Assembly (NCBI GenBank): GCA_030533315.1
Contig: JAUNJL010000002.1
Coordinates: forward strand, 44,464 to 93,305
DNA length: 48,842 bases
DNA from: Eubacteriales bacterium
GTDB lineage: Bacteria; Bacillota_A; Clostridia; Lachnospirales; Lachnospiraceae
Direction of reading: 5' to 3'
Made by a program: the position numbers and the translations under genes. Below the pieces are notes generated by a model. The model was given only the letters and a program-made list of their open reading frames with translations. It did no database searches and was not told the DNA's origin. This document shows, piece after piece, positions 6,997 to 16,655 of this stretch (its first letter is position 1; each line of letters starts with the position of its first letter).

Positions 6997-8460
6997 CTCT
7001 ACATCGCCGATGCTCTGAGCTTCGGCGCTCTTTACGATAAATCCAATCTCCGTCGTCCCGTTCTCCTCCAGCCTTTTGTTCCAGTCCAGAGGAGTGATGA
7101 GCAGCGTCTGGTCCTTCTGCTCAAAGGAGCCGCTCCACAGGTCGGAGACGGTGCAGGCCTCCTTCAGCCTGACCACAGCCTCCCAGTGGCTGCTGGCCTG
7201 GTTTCCCTCATTCTTCAATATCAGCTTATACTGTGTAAAATACTGGCCGTCGCTCTGCCAGCTGTTTTCCTGCCGCAGGTCGGCGGTAAGCTTCACCTCC
7301 CCGGAGGAAACGCCGCTTTTGCTGTCCGCCCTCTCCTCACTCGGGGCCGTCTCCTCCCTTTTTCTGCTGCCGGAGTCCCTGGAAGAGGTCCGGGAGGAGG
7401 CTTTCTTCTCCTTCGGTGGCAGCCTCTTCCCTGTGTAGGTCTTTACCAGCCACTTGCCAGAGGGGCTTAGATCTCCATTGACCCATCCGCTGGTCTTCTT
7501 GCAGGAGCTTTTCAGAAGAGCCGAGCTTTCGTCCTTGTTGGAAAGGTTCCAGCAGACCCTGCCGATGCCATATTTGTCCAATAGCTTCATCCAGCGGTTT
7601 CCTTCCGCCTCATACACGCCGCCGGAGCCGGAGGCATCGCTGATGCCAAACTCCGTCACGATCACGGGAAGACCGCTCTTCACAGCGCTCTCCAGCCGGC
7701 TGCGCAGATCCTCCTTGTGGGTGCCCGCATAGAAATGGAAGGAATAGGCCAGGTTCTTGAAGCCCTTGATGGGATCCGCCTGAGGCTTATCCACCTCCTG
7801 GCACCAGGTAGGCGTCCCCACGATGATGATCGCCTTCTTGTTCACGCCCCGAATGGTTTTGATGATGGTTTTGGAGTACTTCTTGATATTGGCCCAGCTG
7901 CCTTCCCCTCCGTTGGGCTCGTTGCAGATCTCATACATCACGTTTCCGTACCTGGCGTACTTCTTTGCGATCTCCTTAAAAAACCTGTTCGCCTCGCTTT
8001 TGTGGGTCAGAGGATTCCCATCACTGAGGATGTGCCAGTCTATGATCACGTACATTCCCAGATCCGTGGCATACCTCACCCCTTTGTCGATCAGCTCCTT
8101 CAGCTGGCTCTTACTGCCGCCGCTGCAGTATCCGTTGTATTCCGCCGTGTACATCGCCAGGCGCACCGTATTTACGCCCCATTTGTCCCTCAGCCTCTTA
8201 AAGGCCCTTTTGTTCACATACTCCGGATACCAGGCCAGGCCGTGGGTGGACACCCCCTTGATCACAAAGGTCTTTCCTTTTTTATTGACCACCCGTCCAT
8301 TTTTGATGGACAGCCGCCCATTCTTCCCATAAGGGGTGGCGGCCTGCACCCGGACGCTTCCCGCCATCAGGGCCGCCGCCAGAATCAGCGCGGCCCCCAG
8401 CCAGATCACAAGCCTTCTCTGAACGCTTCTCTCTATCCCCTTCTCACACAGATCTCTCAC
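6982..8460 (-). CDS. Secreted GH5 endo-beta-glucanase with a CBM2-like C-terminal domain
   Basis: Predicted to be exported and to cut beta-1,4-glucan. The 492 residues comprise a basic start with a hydrophobic signal peptide ending near VQA (38-40) and a GH5 TIM barrel (about 45-345). A charged Ser/Arg/Glu linker follows (about 346-388), then a beta-rich domain (about 389-490) resembling carbohydrate-binding module family 2, with its spaced Trp residues (W401, W426, W442, W460). The catalytic acid is Glu181 (in ICNEPNG) and the nucleophile Glu270 (in VTEFG); the family's WH pair (142-143) is present. It lies 82 nt downstream of the large EAL/GGDEF gene on the same strand with no terminator between, so co-expression with c-di-GMP turnover is likely. 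Secreted endoglucanases accompany bacterial cellulose synthesis in several phyla, but no synthase is in this window. Confidence 0.9.
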   Translation of the reverse strand: MRDLCEKGIERSVQRRLVIWLGAALILAAALMAGSVRVQAATPYGKNGRLSIKNGRVVNKKGKTFVIKGVSTHGLAWYPEYVNKRAFKRLRDKWGVNTVRLAMYTAEYNGYCSGGSKSQLKELIDKGVRYATDLGMYVIIDWHILSDGNPLTHKSEANRFFKEIAKKYARYGNVMYEICNEPNGGEGSWANIKKYSKTIIKTIRGVNKKAIIIVGTPTWCQEVDKPQADPIKGFKNLAYSFHFYAGTHKEDLRSRLESAVKSGLPVIVTEFGISDASGSGGVYEAEGNRWMKLLDKYGIGRVCWNLSNKDESSALLKSSCKKTSGWVNGDLSPSGKWLVKTYTGKRLPPKEKKASSRTSSRDSGSRKREETAPSEERADSKSGVSSGEVKLTADLRQENSWQSDGQYFTQYKLILKNEGNQASSHWEAVVRLKEACTVSDLWSGSFEQKDQTLLITPLDWNKRLEENGTTEIGFIVKSAEAQSIGDVEITAQ

Positions 8461-8542
8461 CGTTTCTCTCTCCCTTCTTCATTTTCTTTCCCAAGACCGC
8501 CGGCCCCTGCAGGTAGGCGGCCCTCCCAGCAGAAGAGCCGCC

Positions 8543-11500
8543 TCACACATCCATCACATGGGCAAACGTGACCTCGCACACATCATCTGACACATCATCC
8601 TCCACAAAGACCACCACCGTCTGTACCATATGGTATAGCCCATCCTCTCCCAGCTGGCGGCCTCTATGGCCCACGATCCTCTTTCCCTCCTTATGCGCCC
8701 GCAAAAGATTCTCCCGCAGGTAGCACTCCTGGAAGCTCTCCCTGTCCTCGGGGTGGAAGGTCTCGATGCCGTTTGCGATCAGCTCGTCAAAGCTGCCCTC
8801 GTCCTTCGCCTTCTGATTGGTGTAAGCCATATATTCCATCATATAATAGGTGTTCTTCGTCAGGTTCACGGAAATCACCAGTGGGAAGAAGGCTCCCATG
8901 CCCTTCAGCAGCTTCCGGAACTCCGAGGACTCATACCAGTTCGTCCTGGTCATGGTCACGGTGGAGCGGGGCTGATACAAAAACTCCTGACTCTCCATCT
9001 CCGGCACATAAAAGTTGAATGCGTTCTTGCCCGATACCTTGGTGTAATACAAGGCCCTGTCCGCCTGCCCATAAAGGGTGGTAAAGTCAACCTTGCCAGC
9101 CGTTCCAATGGTCCCTCCCACACTGACATGGACAGACCTGTCATTTAAGGGGCCGATCTTGATAGCCCGGAGCCGGCTCATGAAGTCCGAGATGGAGGCG
9201 TGCAGGCCGTCGGCCTGAGGCACGTTTCTCAAAAGGGCCACAAACTCATCTCCGCCTACACGTCCCAGGATGTCCCCCTTTCGGAACTTGGCGTGCATGG
9301 CGTTTGCGATACACTCCAGGGCCCGGTCCCCCTCCAGGTGGCCCAGGGAGTTGTTGATGTTCCGCAGATCGTCCAGATCGATGATCAGCAGACAACAGCG
9401 CTCACCGGTATACTGCTCCATAACCTCCCGGATCAGCCTCTCCACGGTGGACCGGTTGTAAAGACCCGTCATGGAATCCCGCTCCGCCTCATACTTCAGC
9501 TTCTCTCGCTCCGTCACCTCGTCGTTCACGTTCTTGAACACGAAGGAGCCCTTCACGTCATTGCCCGAAGGATCGCTGGCCATCTGAAGCTCCGCCCGGA
9601 TCCACTGAGGCCCATCCTCCATCATTGCCTGGTATTCCAGCCTGGTCTCCCGCAGTCCCCCGTAATACCTTCCCAGTATCCGCTCCCGGCTGAAAAACTC
9701 CTGGAACTTCCGGATATGCTCGGGGATCACCCATTCCGCCTCGATCCTTTCTATGAGGGCGCTGTAGGGCCGGCCGCAGTCGTCATAGTTCCAGGAACCG
9801 AACCGATTCTCTGCCTCCACCACGTCCTTGCTGAGATTGGCCTCCACATAGACGATGTTTTCATTGATGAGGGCCGCCAGACCGCTGTTCCACCTCTCAT
9901 AAGCCAGCTCCCTCTCCCTCTGCTGCGTATTGTCGCAGAAAGAGATCACGGCCCGGTAAGGCCGTCCATCCTCGTCCCGGATCAGAGCGTAGTCAAAGCG
10001 GCACCAGCGCATCCCGTCCCGTTCCAGGGAAAGCTGGATGTCGTATCCCTTGCCGGGGGCGCCGCTGTGGATATCGCCCAGCATGGCCTCCACCACGGGA
10101 ACGCTGTCCGGCTCCACCAGGCCGCTTTCCCTCATGGTCTGGATGCAGTCCGACACACTGTATTCCTCCACCCTGTCCAGGTTCCGGTCCACGTTCACGG
10201 TCGCCGTGTCTGCGGCGATATCGTACCGTATCACCCCCGTCACGCTCTGGCGGACAATGACCTCGTACTCCATGCTGCGCAGATGCAGCTCCTTCTCCAT
10301 CTGCTTTTGCCGGGTGATGTCCACACAGGTGATCTGGACAAACCTCCGTCCCTGCCATTGCAGGGGAGAGGTCTGCAGCAGCCCCCAGCCTCCCGACGGA
10401 AGCCGGATCTCCTTGGGGGAATCATCTCCATCCCGGTAAAGCCGCATGGCGGAACAGCTTCTGCAGGGCTCCTTGCGCCCCCGTATCTTCTGATAACACA
10501 GGCCTCCCGTGGGATCCTCCCCCACAAGCTTTGCCAGAGCCCGATTACAGTACATCACCACAAAACGCTCCGGGTCCACGATGTAGGTGGGCATCAGGTT
10601 GCCATCCAGCAGAATACGGATATCGTCCGAAAAGCTCCTGGCACTCATGGGCACCGCCGGAGCGGTCCTGACGCCCTTTGCGGCGGACCGCAGAAGCTCC
10701 CGGTATTCCTCCTCCGGCACAGGCTTCGAGTAATAAAAGCCCTGTGCGTAGGTACATCCCAGCTCCACCAGGCGCTCCGCCTGATACTTCTCCTCCACGC
10801 CCTCTGCCAGGATCCCCATTCCCCATTTCATGACCAGATGGGTGGTGGAACGGATCAGATCCTCCGTTCTTTCGTCTCCAATACGGTCCACGAAGCATTT
10901 ATCCAGCTTCAGCATATCAAAATTGTTGGACAGCAGTACGTCCGGGTTGGACGCACCCACGCCGTAATCGTCCATCTCCACCTTGCAGCCCAGACCATGG
11001 AGATGATGCACGATCGCCTTCATGGGGATGCTGTCCTCCAGCAGGGCGCTCTCCGTGATCTCAAAGGACAGATTGGAGGGATCGATCCCCGTCTCCTTGA
11101 TGATCGCCGATATTTTGGACAGGATATCCCGGTGTCTCAAATGGACGCGGGACAGGTTCACCGATACCGGACAAACCTCCAGCCCCTCCTTCTGCATCTC
11201 CTTCATCTGGCGGCACACCTCTCCCAGGACGTACTCATCCAGCAGAATGATCTGACGGCTCTCCTCAAAACAGGGAATAAAGGATCTCGGGCTGATCACC
11301 GTCCCGTCCTCCTGTATCCACCTGGTCAGAGCCTCCGCCCCAATGATCTGGCCGGTACGGATATCATACTTGGGCTGATAGTAAACGCAAAACTCCTTCT
11401 CCCGCAAAGCCTTGGCGAAATTCGACTCCATCTCCATGTAACCCACCCGCATCAAGCGTATGTCGTCGTTGTAAAAGGCATAATGCCGGATGTGGTTGCC

Positions 11501-12787
11501 CTTGATGGTCCCCCGCGCGATCAGGGCGTCGCTGATGATCCTTTGCAGGGACTCTCCCTCCTCTATCTTCCGCACTCCCGCAGAGATGTCGAAGGGCTGT
11601 ACCTCCCCCCTTTTGATGTCCTGTTCAAAACGGCTCAAAAGCCGGTTGATCTTTCTCTCATATTCACTGTGATCCTCACATTCGTCCAGGGTGATGAAGA
11701 AATCCGAGTAATACCGGAACAGGCAGATGTCCGGAAACTCCTCCTGGAAGGTGCGCACCACGTATTTCAGAAGCCGGTCCCCGCTTTCCTCCCCGTAGAT
11801 ATAATTGAACTCCTTGAATTTGTCAATGTCGAAGACCACCAGGTACATATTTTTCAGGGCGCTGGGGGAAAGCTTCTTAAACACGGCCGACAGGCCGTTT
11901 CCATTTCCGATGTCCAGCAGGCTGTCATAATACACTACCTCCCGAACCCTTAAGTGGGAGGAAATGGCGATCATGGCAAGGACCATGAGCACAGAAAAAA
12001 ACAGTGCCAGAACGACCATCATGCTGTAAGGAACCCAGCCGTCCCTGGGCATGATATCCAGATGCCAGACATCATTGACGACCTCTATGTCCTCCCGGAC
12101 TGCCCCCTCCAATTCCCTGTCCGTGTTTTCCAGGATCACCTGAGACTCCTGAGAATCCGGCAGATATTTCCACAGACGGTAATCGTAATAGTCGTTGGTG
12201 AGCAGGTTCATCTGTTCGATATTGAAGATCTCAGGAACGTTAAAGATCACGATGCTGAAGCCCCAAAAGATCTTGCGGCCTTTTTCTTCCAAGTAAATGG
12301 GATTTCTTATGGTGATCCCCATGCCCCCCTGGCGAAGCTCCAACGGGCCGGAAATGATGACCTGATCCTCATCCCGGGACAGCTCTGCGTCATCCTTTCT
12401 CTCCGGGTCCGCAAAAAGATCATGGGGAGTAAAGTCCTCATCCTCCTGAGGATACATATTCTCCCTGGTGACCACGCCGCCTGGAGCCAGCTGGATGCTT
12501 CGGATAGATGGATCATCCTCATAATAAAAAATGGCGGCCTCCTGGAAATCCGAGATGTCCCCATCCCGGCTGAGGACGTACATCTCCAGGGCCTTCGCCG
12601 TGATGATGCGAGATTCGATGACATAACAGATCTTGTACTCCTCGCTGGCCGCAAACCGCCTTGCGCCTTCCTTTTCATTCTCCACACGCAGATAACCGAT
12701 GTGAAAGATGGTGGCCGCAAAGGCGGCAAAAAGCACAAAAAACGATATCAAAAGTGTGGCTTTTCTCCGTATATGTTCTTTTTTCAA
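8543..12787 (-). CDS. Large membrane c-di-GMP turnover protein: degenerate GGDEF, EAL, PAS-like repeats, active GGDEF
   Basis: Predicted bifunctional phosphodiesterase and diguanylate cyclase, 1,414 residues. Order: TM1 (10-30), extracellular sensor (31-250), TM2 (251-276), GGDEF-like (285-440), EAL (455-700), three PAS-like segments (about 722-830, 838-960, 968-1095), GGDEF (1100-1262) and a C-terminal PAS-like piece (1283-1412). In the first GGDEF-like domain the signature is YSDFF (360-364). The EAL residues are present: E485-A-L, Asn544, Glu576, Asp606-Asp607, Lys627, Glu662, Gln682. The second GGDEF is intact (1178-1182) with its metal DLDD, and RKGD (1169-1172) is a correctly spaced product-inhibition site. 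The first PAS-like segment has a Cys cluster (C764, C775, C778). The start is TTG at 12787: GGGAGGAG lies 11 nt upstream, an in-frame stop precedes it, and no ATG competes. Confidence 0.9.
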   Translation of the reverse strand: MKKEHIRRKATLLISFFVLFAAFAATIFHIGYLRVENEKEGARRFAASEEYKICYVIESRIITAKALEMYVLSRDGDISDFQEAAIFYYEDDPSIRSIQLAPGGVVTRENMYPQEDEDFTPHDLFADPERKDDAELSRDEDQVIISGPLELRQGGMGITIRNPIYLEEKGRKIFWGFSIVIFNVPEIFNIEQMNLLTNDYYDYRLWKYLPDSQESQVILENTDRELEGAVREDIEVVNDVWHLDIMPRDGWVPYSMMVVLALFFSVLMVLAMIAISSHLRVREVVYYDSLLDIGNGNGLSAVFKKLSPSALKNMYLVVFDIDKFKEFNYIYGEESGDRLLKYVVRTFQEEFPDICLFRYYSDFFITLDECEDHSEYERKINRLLSRFEQDIKRGEVQPFDISAGVRKIEEGESLQRIISDALIARGTIKGNHIRHYAFYNDDIRLMRVGYMEMESNFAKALREKEFCVYYQPKYDIRTGQIIGAEALTRWIQEDGTVISPRSFIPCFEESRQIILLDEYVLGEVCRQMKEMQKEGLEVCPVSVNLSRVHLRHRDILSKISAIIKETGIDPSNLSFEITESALLEDSIPMKAIVHHLHGLGCKVEMDDYGVGASNPDVLLSNNFDMLKLDKCFVDRIGDERTEDLIRSTTHLVMKWGMGILAEGVEEKYQAERLVELGCTYAQGFYYSKPVPEEEYRELLRSAAKGVRTAPAVPMSARSFSDDIRILLDGNLMPTYIVDPERFVVMYCNRALAKLVGEDPTGGLCYQKIRGRKEPCRSCSAMRLYRDGDDSPKEIRLPSGGWGLLQTSPLQWQGRRFVQITCVDITRQKQMEKELHLRSMEYEVIVRQSVTGVIRYDIAADTATVNVDRNLDRVEEYSVSDCIQTMRESGLVEPDSVPVVEAMLGDIHSGAPGKGYDIQLSLERDGMRWCRFDYALIRDEDGRPYRAVISFCDNTQQRERELAYERWNSGLAALINENIVYVEANLSKDVVEAENRFGSWNYDDCGRPYSALIERIEAEWVIPEHIRKFQEFFSRERILGRYYGGLRETRLEYQAMMEDGPQWIRAELQMASDPSGNDVKGSFVFKNVNDEVTEREKLKYEAERDSMTGLYNRSTVERLIREVMEQYTGERCCLLIIDLDDLRNINNSLGHLEGDRALECIANAMHAKFRKGDILGRVGGDEFVALLRNVPQADGLHASISDFMSRLRAIKIGPLNDRSVHVSVGGTIGTAGKVDFTTLYGQADRALYYTKVSGKNAFNFYVPEMESQEFLYQPRSTVTMTRTNWYESSEFRKLLKGMGAFFPLVISVNLTKNTYYMMEYMAYTNQKAKDEGSFDELIANGIETFHPEDRESFQECYLRENLLRAHKEGKRIVGHRGRQLGEDGLYHMVQTVVVFVEDDVSDDVCEVTFAHVMDV

Positions 12788-12818
12788 AACTTCCCAGTCT
12801 CCTCCCTGAAAACTAGGA

Positions 12819-12843
12819 GGACCCCCGCCCTTTCCAGGGGTCC
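12819..12843 (-). promoter_or_regulatory. 5'-terminal leader hairpin
   Basis: GGACCCC (12819-12825) pairs with GGGGTCC (12837-12843), beginning about 8 nt after the predicted start of the transcript for the large EAL/GGDEF gene. It has no T-run. The ribosome site follows it directly. Confidence 0.45.
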
Positions 12844-12857
12844 GCTCCCTCTCAAAT

Positions 12858-12887
12858 ATTATAATCCCTGCCTCTCCCCCCTGTCAA
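12858..12887 (-). promoter_or_regulatory. Consensus sigma-A promoter with G-tract spacer
   Basis: On the minus strand TTGACA (12887-12882), 18 nt and TATAAT (12863-12858), both boxes perfect. The spacer begins with six G. Transcription would start near 12851, 64 nt before the TTG start. The remainder of the divergent region (12788-13077) holds the histidine kinase promoter. Confidence 0.8.
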
Positions 12888-13016
12888 TTCTTGTCCAGTA
12901 TTTTTACATTTTCTCCCTTGTGCCCTGCGGCTGCCCACAGACGCCCGCCAGCTGTCACAAAGCGGCCGAGACAACTGGAATATTTATGAAATGCTGTGGA
13001 AATCCGTATGAAGTTG

Positions 13017-13025
13017 TGGTAAAAT
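13017..13025 (+). promoter_or_regulatory. Candidate extended -10 promoter of the hybrid histidine kinase
   Basis: TGGTAAAAT is a TGn-extended -10 about 53 nt upstream of the ATG at 13078. No convincing -35 is seen at the right distance, so this is tentative. Confidence 0.35.
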
Positions 13026-13077
13026 CAAGTCGAAAACAGTCAGGATTGACAACAAAGATGAAACGGAGGTCCCTCTT

Positions 13078-16000
13078 ATGGGTAAAAACAGTATGTACGA
13101 TCCTTACTTGAAAAGTTTTGACAAAAAAAGATTTAAAAACCATCAGAAAAGCCCAGGGGCAGCCATCCTTCTGCTTGCCGTCGGCCTGTTTTTATGCCTT
13201 CTATGTCCCTTGGCCCCGCAGGCTGCGGAGGCCAGCGACGAAAAGATTACCCTCCGGGTGGGCTTTTTTGAATTTGACGGATATCACCATCAGGACGAGG
13301 AAGGGAACCGAAGCGGGTATGGATATGATTTCCTCCAGATGATCGCCCCCTATGGAAACTTTGAATACGAATATGTGGGCTATGACAAAAGCTGGGCGGA
13401 AATGCAGCAGATGCTGATAAATGGAGAGATCGACCTGGTTACCTCCGCACACAAAACCCCAGATAGAGAAAGGCTCTTTGACTTTTCCAGAAAGAGCATC
13501 GGGTCCAGCTATACCATACTGACCACCCGTCCCGAAAACACAGAATACAGCACGGAGGACTACTCTACCCTGGAGGGGATCCGGGTGGGCCTTCTGGAGG
13601 GCAACAGCCGAAACGACAGCTTTGCCAGCTACGCAGAGACCCACGGCTTCACCTACTATCCCGTGTATTACCAGGATCAGGACCAGATGCAGGAGGCCCT
13701 GTCCCAGGGAGAGGACATCGACGCCATGGTGACCAGCAGTCTGCGGACCTTGGGGGACAGGGAGGTAGTCATTGACAAATTTGACGAGGCCAAGTTTTAC
13801 GTGATCGTAAAGGAGGGAAATACCCAGCTAATGGACCGCATCAACAGTGCGATCTCCCGCCTGGTGATAGACGTTCCCGGCTGGATCGTAAACCTTTCCA
13901 ACAAATATTACAACCGGGCCCTCCATGGCAAGAAACTGTCCCTGACCATGGAGGAGCGGCGCTATGTGGAGGATCTGACCGCCAACAATGAGAAGCTGAA
14001 GATCCTGGTGAACCCGGACCTGGCCCCCTACAGCTATTTTGACGACGGCGTGCCAAAGGGCATCATGGTGGATCTTTTGGCCATGGCGGCGGAGAATGCC
14101 GGCTTCCCATACGAGATCATAGAGACGGCAAGCACCCAGGAATATTTTGATACCATCCGATCAGGAAAGGCGGACGTGGTCTTTGACGCCACCTTCGATT
14201 ACGGCACGGCGGAAAAGGCGGGGTATTATCTCACCTCCCCCTATTACTCCCTGACTTACGCCTGCGTCACCCGCAGCAGCGACCCCCACAAGAAGGATAC
14301 CGTTGCCTTAAAGACCTCCGACAAGGTGTTTCCAGACCGGTATTCCTCCCTGTACCAGGGCCGCAAGCTCCTCCCCTGCGACACCATGGACCAGTGTATA
14401 CAGGCCGTGCGGAACAAAGAGGCGGACTGCACCTACGTGTGTACCTATATCGCGGCCAAATACGTAAGCGCCGATTACACAAATTCCTTTGTGTATGAGA
14501 TCATGGACGACATCTCCTGCCCGGTGACCGCCGCCATCAGAAGGGACTGCCCCAAATTTTTGTATTCCCTGATGAACAAGGTCCTTGGCAGCATCAATGA
14601 GGAACAGCGGCAGACCGCCATCAATTCCAACAATCAATACCGCCAGGAAGAAAACGCCTTCTTGTATTTCATTTACGACGAGCCCATCATGGTCATCATG
14701 ACGGCCTCCGCCGTAATGGGAGGGATCCTCCTGCTGGTGCTGCTGTTCCGCAGAAGGGAAAAGGCGGCGGACAAGCGTCATCGGGAGACGGACGCCCGTC
14801 AGAGGGACGCCCTTCGGGAGGCCTACGAGGCCGCCGACCGGGCAAACCATGCGAAATCAGACTTCCTGTCCAGCATGTCCCATGATATCCGCACGCCTCT
14901 AAACGCCATCATCGGCATGACCGCCATCGCCAGCGCACACAAGAACGAGCCAGCCAGAGTTTCTGACTGCCTGGACAAGATCACCGCCTCCAGCAGGCAT
15001 TTACTGGGGCTGATCAACGAGATCCTGGACATGTCCAAGATCGAATCCGGGAAGGTGACCCTTTCCAACGAGGAATTTAACCTGGCAAATCTTCTGGACA
15101 ACCTGGTGGAGCTGGTGCAGCCGGGCATCAAGGCCAAGGGCCACGAGCTGATCGTTCGGATCCACCACATCCAGCACGAGGACGTGATCGGAGACAGCCT
15201 GCGGATTCAGGAGGCTTTCGTGAATATTGTGGGAAACGCCACGAAATACACCCCCAATGGCGGGCGGATCGAGATCGAAGTGTCCGAGCTGGACTCTGGC
15301 AATCCCAAGATCGGCGCCTATCAGTTCATCTTCCGGGATAATGGAATTGGAATGAGCAAGGAATATGTCAAAAACATCTTCGAGCCCTTCAGCCGGGAAG
15401 AGAGCACCCGAATCAACAAGGTACAGGGCACGGGCCTTGGAATGGCCATCACGAAAAACATCGTGCAGATGATGGACGGCAGCATCGAGGTGGAAAGCGA
15501 GCAGGGAAAGGGCTCCGCCTTCACGGTGGTCATCCGCCTGAGGCTTCAGGACAAGGTGCCGGCGAAGCTGGAGCACCTGAAGGGGCTTCCCGTCCTGGTG
15601 GTGGACGACGACCAGAGTATCTGCGAAAGCACCTGCCTGATGCTGAACGAGCTGGGCATGAAGAGTGAGTTCGTGCTGTCCGGAGGGGAGGCCATCGCCA
15701 AGGTGGCGGAATCCCATGCCAAAAACAACGATTATTATGCGGTGATCATAGACTGGAAGATGCCGGGCATGGACGGCCTTGCCACCACCAAGACCATCCG
15801 AAAGACCATCGAATCGGACGTGCCCATCATCATCTTCTCCGCCTATGACTGGTCAGACATTGAGGACGAGGCCAGGGCGGCCGGAGTCCAGGCATTCGTC
15901 TCAAAGGCCCTCTTCCGGTCCAGACTGATCCGCATTTTCGACGAGATCACCCAGAACAGCCAGCCTAAGGAGGAGCTGAGCGCCCTGGATCGTTTTTCCC

Positions 16001-16395
16001 AGATGGACTACAGCAGCAAGCATCTGCTGTTGGTGGAGGACCATGAGCTGAACCGGGAAATCGCATGTGAGATCATCGGCATGACCAACATCCAGATCGA
16101 TATCGCAGAAAACGGTGCGATCGCCGTACAGAAATTCACCTCCTCCCCCCATGGCTACTACGACCTTATCCTGATGGACATCCAGATGCCGGTCATGAAC
16201 GGCTACGAGGCCAGCCTGTCCATCCGTTCCCTGGACAGGCCGGACGCCAAGAGCGTGCCCATCATCGCCATGACCGCAGACGCCTTTGCCGAGGACGTGG
16301 AAAAGGCCGCGGCGGCCCAGATGAACGAGCATATGTCCAAGCCCCTGGATATCCCCAAGCTTGCCAACGTGATGACCCGGTGGATCCCCCTTTGA
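13078..16395 (+). CDS. BvgS-like hybrid sensor histidine kinase with two solute-binding sensor domains and two receiver domains
   Basis: A membrane phosphorelay kinase of 1,105 residues. It has an N-terminal hydrophobic segment (about 27-48) and two periplasmic-type solute-binding domains of the amino-acid-binding class (SBP_bac_3; about 58-285 and 300-525). A membrane helix (about 537-560), the dimerisation and phosphoacceptor domain (His602 in SHDIRTPLN), the HATPase with N box, DNGIGM and GTGLGM, and two receivers follow. Receiver 1 has Asp892 (IIDWKMPGMDG) and receiver 2 Asp1034 (LMDIQMPVMNG); both keep the acidic pocket and the conserved Lys. There is no HPt domain in the protein or nearby, so the relay partner is elsewhere. 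The ATG follows GGAGG by 8 nt. A stable stem (16382-16389 with 16397-16404) straddles its stop codon. The sensor layout matches that of the convergent cyclase downstream. Confidence 0.92.
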   Translation: MGKNSMYDPYLKSFDKKRFKNHQKSPGAAILLLAVGLFLCLLCPLAPQAAEASDEKITLRVGFFEFDGYHHQDEEGNRSGYGYDFLQMIAPYGNFEYEYVGYDKSWAEMQQMLINGEIDLVTSAHKTPDRERLFDFSRKSIGSSYTILTTRPENTEYSTEDYSTLEGIRVGLLEGNSRNDSFASYAETHGFTYYPVYYQDQDQMQEALSQGEDIDAMVTSSLRTLGDREVVIDKFDEAKFYVIVKEGNTQLMDRINSAISRLVIDVPGWIVNLSNKYYNRALHGKKLSLTMEERRYVEDLTANNEKLKILVNPDLAPYSYFDDGVPKGIMVDLLAMAAENAGFPYEIIETASTQEYFDTIRSGKADVVFDATFDYGTAEKAGYYLTSPYYSLTYACVTRSSDPHKKDTVALKTSDKVFPDRYSSLYQGRKLLPCDTMDQCIQAVRNKEADCTYVCTYIAAKYVSADYTNSFVYEIMDDISCPVTAAIRRDCPKFLYSLMNKVLGSINEEQRQTAINSNNQYRQEENAFLYFIYDEPIMVIMTASAVMGGILLLVLLFRRREKAADKRHRETDARQRDALREAYEAADRANHAKSDFLSSMSHDIRTPLNAIIGMTAIASAHKNEPARVSDCLDKITASSRHLLGLINEILDMSKIESGKVTLSNEEFNLANLLDNLVELVQPGIKAKGHELIVRIHHIQHEDVIGDSLRIQEAFVNIVGNATKYTPNGGRIEIEVSELDSGNPKIGAYQFIFRDNGIGMSKEYVKNIFEPFSREESTRINKVQGTGLGMAITKNIVQMMDGSIEVESEQGKGSAFTVVIRLRLQDKVPAKLEHLKGLPVLVVDDDQSICESTCLMLNELGMKSEFVLSGGEAIAKVAESHAKNNDYYAVIIDWKMPGMDGLATTKTIRKTIESDVPIIIFSAYDWSDIEDEARAAGVQAFVSKALFRSRLIRIFDEITQNSQPKEELSALDRFSQMDYSSKHLLLVEDHELNREIACEIIGMTNIQIDIAENGAIAVQKFTSSPHGYYDLILMDIQMPVMNGYEASLSIRSLDRPDAKSVPIIAMTADAFAEDVEKAAAAQMNEHMSKPLDIPKLANVMTRWIPL

Positions 16396-16486
16396 CGGGG
16401 ATCCGCCTCTCCAGAGGCATCCTTCCCCTCTGCTGTGGCAGCGCCTCAGACAGGCCATCCCCTGCCAGATCCATGATTGTGCAGAC

Positions 16487-16540
16487 AAAAAAGAGAGACA
16501 GCCAGATTCCCTTCCAGGAATCCGCCGTCTCTCCTTTTTT
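16487..16540. terminator. Bidirectional intrinsic terminator between the convergent kinase and cyclase genes
   Basis: A6 (16487-16492), GAGAGAC (16493-16499), an inner stem GATTCC/GGAATC (16505-16510 with 16517-16522), GTCTCTC (16527-16533) and T6 (16535-16540). It can stop transcripts arriving from either side. The rest of 16396-16655 holds small stems near the kinase stop and no gene. Confidence 0.75.
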
Positions 16541-16655
16541 ATGTTCTTCTTATTTCACGTGCAGGGCGCCCGACTATGGACTTGCCCGATACGAGAGCTC
16601 ACTCTTTTCTCTTCCCGCTGGCCTGATCCAGCTCGCCAGGGCAGAAGAGCTTTCC

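Noticed and set aside
9200..11953. 917-codon open frame on the plus strand
   Set aside because: It is antisense to the EAL/GGDEF gene, whose domains are unmistakable. Its translation is rich in His, Leu, Pro and Arg without any family motif, as expected for a GC-rich shadow frame.
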